From positions 1-5,272 of the forward strand of contig JAUVVS010000178.1 of assembly GCA_030604545.1 (NCBI GenBank): a DNA stretch of 5,272 nucleotides, given 5' to 3'. The position numbers were made by a program, and so were the translations under genes. Positions 1-4,241 of this stretch are shown in pieces (the stretch's first letter is position 1; every line of letters starts with the position of its first letter). A model generated the notes under the pieces. That model ran no database searches, had not been told where the DNA came from, and saw nothing but the letters and a program-made list of their open reading frames with translations. Source of the stretch: Deltaproteobacteria bacterium. Lineage in GTDB: Bacteria > Desulfobacterota > Desulfobacteria > Desulfobacterales > JAUVVS01.

Positions 1-1
1 C

Positions 2-1225
2 CGATATCAGGAGATTCAAGGAGCTTTTGCCGACTTAACAGAGATTGTAAGGGAACGGTTTGCAGGGATCCGCATCATAAAGGCATATAACAGGGAAAAG
101 GAAGCGGTTTTAAAGCTGGAAGAGATGTCAAAGGACTATGTGGGCAAGAACCTAAAACTGGCGAGGATTACCCAAACTTTTTTCCCAATGATGCTCCTTT
201 TTTCCAATTTAAGCCTTGGCATCGTCCTCTATCTCGGCGGGCGGCAAACCATATACGCAACCATCACTTCCGGAGATTTTGTTGCGTTCATTAGCTATAT
301 TGGACTCCTTACATGGCCAATGATGGCCATGGGATGGGTTGTAAACCTTATACAGCGGGGTAAAGCATCACTCGATAGAATCAATAAGATCCTGGAGACA
401 CGCCCGGAAATAGATAGTACGCCGGATGCAAGACCTATTATGAGGGCTCGGGGAGAGATTGTTTTTGAAGATGTGATATTTTCTTATGAATCCGGGTCTT
501 GCGAATCAGATTATAAATCCGGCATATTGCCGGCCCTTGCGGGCATCAATATAAAATTGGAGCCGGGAAAGACCCTGGGTGTCATAGGCCCCCCGGGCAG
601 TGGTAAAACAACTTTATTAAGCCTTATACCAAGACTCTTTGAAGTATCCCAAGGATCTATCCGACTCGATGGTATAGATATCCACAAAATCCAACTGAAT
701 GATCTCAGATCAAAAATCTCCTTTATGCCCCAGGAGCCTTTTTTATTTGGTGGTACAATCCGGGAAAATATTACGTTTAATAATAAAAAAGTCAAAGAAC
801 CGGAGCTGATAAAAGCGTCTGAAGAAGCATCCTTGTATGAAACAATAAAATCTTTCCCTAAAGGTTTTGAGACAATTGTTGGTGAAAAGGGTGTCGTCCT
901 TTCAGGCGGGCAGAAGCAGCGCATTGCCCTTGCCCGTTCATTATTAAAGGATACACCCATACTGATCATGGATGATCCCATCAGCCAGGTCGATTTGAAA
1001 ACAGGAGCAGCCATTATAAAAACGATCCGATCCATGGCCGGGGAAAAAACGATCATTATCGTCTCACACCGACTCTCTGCTGTTCGATTTGCTGATTTCA
1101 TTATCACACTTGACACCGGTCGCATTGTAGAATCCGATACACACACAAAACTGATGGAACATGGCCAATACTATGCAAAAACTTTTCGCCTTCAGGAAAT
1201 AGAAGAGGAGTTCAATGCGTTCTGA
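2..1225 (+). CDS. ABC exporter half-transporter, degenerate-site (BmrC-like) subunit, 5' partial
   Basis: This is the C-terminal 407 residues of a type IV (ABCB-like) exporter half-transporter. The frame is open to the window edge, and its first codons (ending RIIKAYNREKEAVLKLEEM) are typical membrane-domain sequence, so the ATG at 125 is internal. Family length (about 580-600) suggests roughly 175-190 residues are missing. Counting from the codon at 2, two membrane segments (TM5-TM6) lie near residues 55-115. The nucleotide-binding domain follows: A-loop Tyr162, Walker A GPPGSGKT 196-203, Q-loop Gln244, signature LSGGQ 300-304, Walker B ILIMDD ending at Asp324-Asp325, D-loop SQVD 328-331, switch His356. 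Asp325 replaces the catalytic Glu, the hallmark of the degenerate-site subunit in heterodimeric exporters such as BmrC and TM287. It overlaps the next gene by 11 bp, which implies co-translation and heterodimer formation. The substrate cannot be told from sequence; drug or lipid export is typical of the family. Confidence 0.93.
   Translation, partial: RYQEIQGAFADLTEIVRERFAGIRIIKAYNREKEAVLKLEEMSKDYVGKNLKLARITQTFFPMMLLFSNLSLGIVLYLGGRQTIYATITSGDFVAFISYIGLLTWPMMAMGWVVNLIQRGKASLDRINKILETRPEIDSTPDARPIMRARGEIVFEDVIFSYESGSCESDYKSGILPALAGINIKLEPGKTLGVIGPPGSGKTTLLSLIPRLFEVSQGSIRLDGIDIHKIQLNDLRSKISFMPQEPFLFGGTIRENITFNNKKVKEPELIKASEEASLYETIKSFPKGFETIVGEKGVVLSGGQKQRIALARSLLKDTPILIMDDPISQVDLKTGAAIIKTIRSMAGEKTIIIVSHRLSAVRFADFIITLDTGRIVESDTHTKLMEHGQYYAKTFRLQEIEEEFNAF
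1205..1210 (+). promoter_or_regulatory. Shine-Dalgarno for the second exporter subunit
   Basis: GAGGAG sits 4 nt before the ATG at 1215, inside the end of the upstream gene. It supports this start over the next in-frame Met (codon 21, at 1275), which has no purine-rich stretch in front of it. The overlap suggests translational coupling that would keep the two subunits equimolar. Confidence 0.65.
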
Positions 1226-3215
1226 TTTTGGATATACAGAGGAAGAGAAGCTTGGCAAACCTTATGACATAAAAATGTTAAGCCAGCTCTATCCCTTCAC
1301 AAAACCGTATAAGCGTTTGATCTTATATTCTATTTTGCTCGTTATCATTATTACGCTGTTGGATCTTTCCCTTCCATATATTACCAAAATCGCAATAGAT
1401 CGTTATATTGTACCTCCAATCGTATCCACACCTTCGGAAGCCCCAAAAGTTCAAGACGCTCCGGACCCACTTGAAAGTAAAACCAGGTATTTTAAAGCTG
1501 ATATAACTGACGTCAAAATCGAGGAGATTGTCCATAAATATAAAGATAAATTCAAAATATACGGAACATCTGCCTTTATTGACTTTAATGATCTGCAAAA
1601 CCTGGAAAAAAAAGATCTCTTTGTATTACGAAAAAGTGATCTTGCAGGAATCAGTTATATAGTCATATGCTTTCTTGCCATTGTACTCGCCAATTTTGGA
1701 CTCAATTTTTTCCAGATTATGATAATGGAATATACCGGTCAAATGGTCATGCATGATCTGAGGATGACGCTTTTTAGACATATTCAAAGCCTGTCGGTTT
1801 CCTTTTTCAACCGTAATCCCGTTGGGAGGCTTGTTACTCGTGTCACCAATGATGTTCAAAATATGCATGAATTGTTTACCTCTATTATTGTATTTGTGTT
1901 CAAAGACTTGTTTTTGCTTCTGGGAATTACGGTTGTTCTTCTTAGTATCAACTGGAAATTGGCTGTTGTTTCCTTTACGGTACTCCCTTTTGTTTTATAT
2001 GCCTCTATCCATTTTTCAGGCCTTGCCAGAGATGCTTTTAGGGTTTTAAGGATTAAAATAGCAGAAATAAATACTACGTTTACTGAAACCATAGGCGGGA
2101 TAAAGGTTATTCAGCTTTTTATGCAGGAGAAGGAAAATTATCTCAATTTTGAAAAAATTAATCACGAAAACTACCTTGCCGGAATGCGGCAGATCCGGGT
2201 ATTTGCCGTGTTTATGCCCGTCGTCGAAATTCTTGGAGCAGTTGCCGTTGCTGTTGTTATTTTTTATGGGGGAAGCGGGGTCTTTAAACAGAGCATAAGC
2301 CTTGGTGCACTTGTGGCATTCATTTCTTACATAAAAATGTTTTTTAGACCCATAAGGGATATCGCAGAAAAATATAATGTCATGCAAAATGCCATGGCAT
2401 CGGCCGAAAGGTTATTTTTAATCTTAGATAATAATGAAAGATTGCCCCAACCAGCCGTTGAAACGGAATCAGGATTTCCTGCTTTGGAAAAAATCACAAA
2501 AATCGAGTTTAAAGATGTATCATTTGCCTATATTGCGGATGAAACAGTTCTCAAAGGGATTTCATTTAAGATAAGTGCCGGTAAAATAATAGCGATTGTC
2601 GGTCCAACAGGTTCAGGAAAGACATCTCTTATAAATTTAATCACCAGGTTTTATGATCCAACATCAGGGCAGATCCACGTGAACGGTCTTGATATAAAAA
2701 CACTTAAACTTTCTGGTTTAAGATCAAAAACAGCTTTGGTTATGCAGGACCCATTTATATTTTCAGGAACCATTAGAGAAAATATCATTCCTGGCAAAAA
2801 CAATATTTCTCAAGAGAAGATGGAATACATCCTGAATGCATCAAATTGCAAACCCTTTATCGATAAACTGCCAAACGGCCTTGACACCATACTCTCTGAA
2901 GGAGGAACGTCGATTTCAAGCGGAGAACGTCAGTTGATATCAATTGCAAGGGCTTTTGCTCGTGATCCCGACCTTATTATACTGGATGAAGCAACTTCAT
3001 ACATAGATTCAGAAACAGAGCACAAAATCCAGGATGCACTTTTTAACCTGATGAAAAACCGAACGGCTATCGTTGTTGCCCATCGCCTTACAACAGCCCG
3101 TAAAGCCGACAGGATAATCGTACTGAACAGAGGTCGGATAATCGAAATGGGTGCACATGATGAATTAATAAAAAGAAAAGGGTTTTATTTTAGATTAAAT
3201 CAGTTGCAGGGCTGA
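1215..3215 (+). CDS. ABC exporter half-transporter, catalytic-site (BmrD-like) subunit with extracytoplasmic insertion
   Basis: This is a complete 666-residue ABC exporter subunit. TM1 is near residues 35-60. About 85 mostly polar residues (61-145) follow before TM2 (about 146-170); TM3-TM4 lie near 221-268 and TM5-TM6 near 327-380. NBD motifs: A-loop Tyr439, Walker A GPTGSGKT 463-470, Q-loop Gln511, signature ISSGE 567-571 in place of LSGGQ, Walker B LIILDE with catalytic Glu592, D-loop SYID 595-598, switch His623. The intact Glu with a degenerate signature complements the upstream subunit, so one functional ATP site would combine this Walker A/B with the neighbour's LSGGQ. From memory, BmrD of Bacillus is also about 670 residues, with a domain between TM1 and TM2 and its catalytic Glu near the same position. 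The protein is longer than a standard half-transporter (about 580) only because of the insertion. It would act in the inner membrane; the substrate is unknown. Confidence 0.95.
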   Translation: MRSDFGYTEEEKLGKPYDIKMLSQLYPFTKPYKRLILYSILLVIIITLLDLSLPYITKIAIDRYIVPPIVSTPSEAPKVQDAPDPLESKTRYFKADITDVKIEEIVHKYKDKFKIYGTSAFIDFNDLQNLEKKDLFVLRKSDLAGISYIVICFLAIVLANFGLNFFQIMIMEYTGQMVMHDLRMTLFRHIQSLSVSFFNRNPVGRLVTRVTNDVQNMHELFTSIIVFVFKDLFLLLGITVVLLSINWKLAVVSFTVLPFVLYASIHFSGLARDAFRVLRIKIAEINTTFTETIGGIKVIQLFMQEKENYLNFEKINHENYLAGMRQIRVFAVFMPVVEILGAVAVAVVIFYGGSGVFKQSISLGALVAFISYIKMFFRPIRDIAEKYNVMQNAMASAERLFLILDNNERLPQPAVETESGFPALEKITKIEFKDVSFAYIADETVLKGISFKISAGKIIAIVGPTGSGKTSLINLITRFYDPTSGQIHVNGLDIKTLKLSGLRSKTALVMQDPFIFSGTIRENIIPGKNNISQEKMEYILNASNCKPFIDKLPNGLDTILSEGGTSISSGERQLISIARAFARDPDLIILDEATSYIDSETEHKIQDALFNLMKNRTAIVVAHRLTTARKADRIIVLNRGRIIEMGAHDELIKRKGFYFRLNQLQG

Positions 3216-3226
3216 GTTCAGACCTC

Positions 3227-3258
3227 GTTAAGTAGTCGATTAGTTGAGTGGTTAAGTA
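3227..3258 (+). repeat. Degenerate 8-bp tandem repeat, four units
   Basis: Four consecutive octamers fit the consensus GTTRAKTR loosely. The first and last units are identical (GTTAAGTA at 3227-3234 and 3251-3258); the middle two diverge at two or three positions. It begins 12 bp after the exporter stop codon. There is no stable GC-rich stem, so it is not an evident terminator. It may be a decayed simple-sequence repeat; function unknown. Confidence 0.45.
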
Positions 3259-3317
3259 TCAATATACCTGGAAATATATCCGATCATTTTTAGCATCATC
3301 GTAAAATACACGAGAGT

Positions 3318-3323
3318 AATTTT
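3318..3323. repeat. Left target-site duplication of element 1 (AATTTT)
   Basis: The hexamer AATTTT abuts the left terminal repeat and is repeated exactly at 3478-3483, directly after the right terminal repeat. Being AT-only it could match by chance, but element 2 shows the same arrangement. Confidence 0.6.
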
Positions 3324-3352
3324 GATGAATTCGTAAAAAGTCGAATTCATCA
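3323..3352. repeat. 11-bp perfect inverted repeat at left end of element 1
   Basis: TGATGAATTCG (3323-3333) is followed by the 8-nt spacer TAAAAAGT and then its exact reverse complement (3342-3352). The hairpin overlaps the left terminal inverted repeat, so the terminus can fold on itself as well as pair with the right end. No T-run follows, so it is not a convincing intrinsic terminator. Confidence 0.7.
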
Positions 3353-3353
3353 C

Positions 3354-3381
3354 GTTTTAGGTTTTAAGTGTTAGGTTTGAA
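3354..3381 (+). repeat. 7-bp tandem repeat, four units (left arm of element 1)
   Basis: Four adjoining heptamers at 3354, 3361, 3368 and 3375 follow the consensus GTTTTAR, with one or two changes in the last two units. The matching array in opposite orientation is at 3411-3438. Together they form the long inverted arms of the element. Confidence 0.65.
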
Positions 3382-3410
3382 GTTATGTTATTACAATTAC
3401 TTATAGATAC

Positions 3411-3438
3411 TTAAAACTTAAAACCTTAAACTTAAAAC
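3411..3438 (-). repeat. 7-bp tandem repeat, four units (right arm of element 1)
   Basis: Four adjoining heptamers at 3411, 3418, 3425 and 3432 read TTAAAAC on the plus strand (the third is CTTAAAC). This is the reverse complement of the GTTTTAA unit in the left arm. Three of the four units are identical, so this array is better preserved than the left one. Confidence 0.7.
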
Positions 3439-3439
3439 G

Positions 3440-3471
3440 TTCGTAAAAGAAAATTTTTTACTTTTTACGAA
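3440..3471. repeat. Extra terminal-repeat core forming a local hairpin
   Basis: TTCGTAAAA (3440-3448) is a third copy of the terminal-repeat core. It pairs perfectly with TTTTACGAA at 3463-3471, the core of the right end, leaving a 14-nt AT-rich loop. The right end of element 1 is thus itself a miniature inverted-repeat pair, which suggests nested insertion or duplication of an end. Confidence 0.6.
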
Positions 3472-3477
3472 ACCGTC

Positions 3478-3483
3478 AATTTT
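3478..3483. repeat. Right target-site duplication of element 1 (AATTTT)
   Basis: This is an exact copy of the hexamer at 3318-3323, directly adjoining the right terminal repeat. Confidence 0.6.
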
Positions 3484-3676
3484 AGATGTGCATTTATATA
3501 CTCGGTTTGCCCGGTTGAATCCTATAATTAAACAACCTCACGAACGCAAGCAGGTGATTTGCGCCCAAAATTCCTGATATTTAAAATATTTCGGATAAAA
3601 CTAGCAGATTGACAACGAGACACGTATCTGTTATTTAAATTTCAATCGCCGGTATCTGGATGAGAATTTTCAGCTG
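3484..3676. other. Intergenic stretch without recognisable feature
   Basis: No reading frame here on either strand resembles a protein I recognise, and no RNA gene or strong hairpin is visible. Isolated promoter-like hexamers occur: TATAAT at 3523 lacks a -35 box, and TTGACA at 3609 has only a poor -10 (TATTTA at 3632). The stretch may be decayed sequence beyond the truncated minus-strand gene next to it. Confidence 0.5.
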
Positions 3677-3826
3677 TCAACGGGCTGACCCCGATTCATA
3701 AACAACACGTTTTAGATGATCTGTTATAATTAAATGCCCTCTTGGAATGTTTTCTATAATTTCAAACGCTAAAGCAAGAAATTCGATTGAACATTGATAA
3801 ACATCTAACTTTTCATGATCTAACAT
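3677..3826 (-). pseudogene. Truncated four-helix-bundle protein (23S rRNA intervening-sequence-protein type)
   Basis: On the minus strand, an ATG at 3826 opens a 49-codon frame ending in TGA at 3679-3677. Residues 2-12 read LDHEKLDVYQC; residues 13-40 read on as a helix pair through IEFLALAFEIIENIPRGHL to ITDHLKR. This matches the N-terminal half of the small (about 115-130 residue) four-helix-bundle family known from insertions in 23S rRNA genes and as stand-alone bacterial genes (PF05635/TIGR02436, recalled). The family normally continues with a segment like RASTSIPLNIAEG. Here that segment is absent: the frame runs into VVYESGSAR and stops, with nothing recognisable beyond. It therefore looks like a 3'-truncated remnant. 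Only a weak ribosome site precedes the ATG (AGG about 6 nt before). The biological role of the family is not well established. Homology is judged by eye. Confidence 0.6.
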
Positions 3827-3997
3827 TGAGACCTATAGATTCGAAAAAAAGATGTCCGCGGGGATAAAAGACTATTCCGGGATTTGTTGTTAAAATATTA
3901 CTTGCCAAATTAAAATACACATGATATCAAGCGGCGTTTTTTATATTTAATATCAAAATAATTTATATCAAAGAGCAGGTAACAAATACCGATTCCT
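3827..3997. other. AT-rich intergenic stretch
   Basis: I see no gene or RNA here. The only pattern is three copies of ATATCAA (3924-3930, 3950-3956, 3965-3971), unevenly spaced at 26 and 15 bp; the first sits in the 8-bp palindrome TGATATCA (3923-3930). This is weak evidence for a protein-binding cluster in such AT-rich DNA. Confidence 0.4.
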
Positions 3998-4003
3998 ATA
4001 TTT
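3998..4003. repeat. Left target-site duplication of element 2 (ATATTT)
   Basis: The hexamer ATATTT adjoins the left terminal repeat of element 2 and is repeated exactly at 4202-4207, directly after the right terminal repeat. Confidence 0.6.
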
Positions 4004-4201
4004 GATAAACTCGTAAAAAGTCATTTGCGAGCGAGATTGAGCATTTTTGGAAAAAGATTCATGAAAAGCTGAACGTTAAAAATTGTCCCGCTATAGCGGG
4101 ATTTGAGGGCGTTAGCCCGAGTTCTTGCAATTTAGAGAAGCTTTTCAAGAATCCCAAAAATGGTCACAGAGCGAGCAAATTGTACTTTTTACGAAACCAT
4201 C
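4004..4201. mobile_element. MITE-like element 2 (198 bp), long-hairpin core, just upstream of fhs
   Basis: The ends match element 1. The left is GATAAACTCGTAAAAAGT (4004-4021); the right (4184-4201) reads GATGGTTTCGTAAAAAGT on the other strand, 14 of 18 identical, with the inner 11 bp perfect. A 6-bp direct repeat ATATTT abuts both ends. Further inverted pairs nest inward: ATTTGC 4023-4028 with 4175-4180, a perfect 9-bp pair 4042-4050 with 4154-4162, and a 15-bp pair 4056-4070 with 4139-4153 (14 matches). Nearly the whole element can thus fold into one long imperfect hairpin, with two small hairpins at its tip. It codes for nothing. It ends 40 bp before the fhs start codon, so it replaces or contains much of the fhs upstream region. 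Mobility is inferred from the ends. Confidence 0.75.
4086..4101. repeat. 16-bp perfect palindrome at the centre of element 2
   Basis: TCCCGCTATAGCGGGA is its own reverse complement and sits at the apex of the long hairpin. A second small hairpin (GGGC-GTTA-GCCC, 4107-4118) follows 5 bp later. Only three T residues follow the palindrome on the plus strand, so intrinsic termination is possible but not well supported. Confidence 0.75.
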
Positions 4202-4207
4202 ATATTT
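4202..4207. repeat. Right target-site duplication of element 2 (ATATTT)
   Basis: This is an exact copy of the hexamer at 3998-4003, directly adjoining the right terminal repeat and lying 34 bp before the fhs start codon. Confidence 0.6.
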
Positions 4208-4226
4208 ATTAACCTAAAATTAATTT

Positions 4227-4235
4227 AAAGGAGGA
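4227..4235 (+). promoter_or_regulatory. Strong Shine-Dalgarno of fhs
   Basis: AAAGGAGGA lies 6 nt before the ATG at 4242, near-perfect complementarity to the 16S rRNA 3' end at good spacing. It fixes this ATG over the in-frame Met at codon 8 and implies high translation, fitting an abundant central-metabolism enzyme. Confidence 0.9.
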
Positions 4236-4241
4236 TTTTAA

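Larger units (their letters stand above)
3324..3477. mobile_element. MITE-like element 1 (154 bp), heptad-repeat core
   Basis: The element has 18-bp terminal inverted repeats. The left is GATGAATTCGTAAAAAGT (3324-3341). The right (3460-3477) reads GACGGTTTCGTAAAAAGT on the other strand, 15 of 18 identical. A perfect 6-bp direct repeat AATTTT abuts both ends (3318-3323 and 3478-3483), as expected of a target-site duplication. Inside, 27-bp inverted arms (3352-3378 and 3414-3440, 22 of 27 pairing) are made of 7-bp repeats. There is no coding capacity, so any movement would need a transposase supplied in trans. The same termini occur on element 2 downstream. Calling it mobile is inferred from the ends; no transposase is visible. 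Confidence 0.72.

Noticed and set aside
125..127. ATG at 125 as the start of the first exporter gene
   Set aside because: The frame is open to the window edge and the 41 upstream codons read as standard ABC membrane-domain sequence, so the Met is internal.
511..1146. Long minus-strand open frame (211 codons) opposite the first exporter gene
   Set aside because: It lies wholly across the ABC ATPase domain, whose motifs are intact on the plus strand; its own translation shows no family features.
3609..3637. Consensus TTGACA -35 box with TATTTA 17 bp downstream as a promoter
   Set aside because: The -10 matches at only three positions and there is no plus-strand gene within 600 bp; not enough to call.
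3523..3730. TATAAT hexamers at 3523-3528 and 3725-3730 as promoters
   Set aside because: Neither has a recognisable -35 at 16-18 bp, and the second lies inside the minus-strand four-helix remnant. Such hexamers are expected in AT-rich DNA.
4086..4118. Palindrome and second hairpin in element 2 as a rho-independent terminator
   Set aside because: Only three T residues follow the palindrome and none follow the second hairpin on the plus strand; the structure is better explained as the tip of the element.
3318..4207. CRISPR array
   Set aside because: The repeats are two inverted-end elements and short 7- or 8-bp tandem units; there is no regular 25-40 bp repeat with spacers.
4004..4241. THF or other riboswitch in the fhs leader
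   Set aside because: The structured leader is accounted for by the inverted-repeat element with target duplications; I see no match to the conserved THF riboswitch core.
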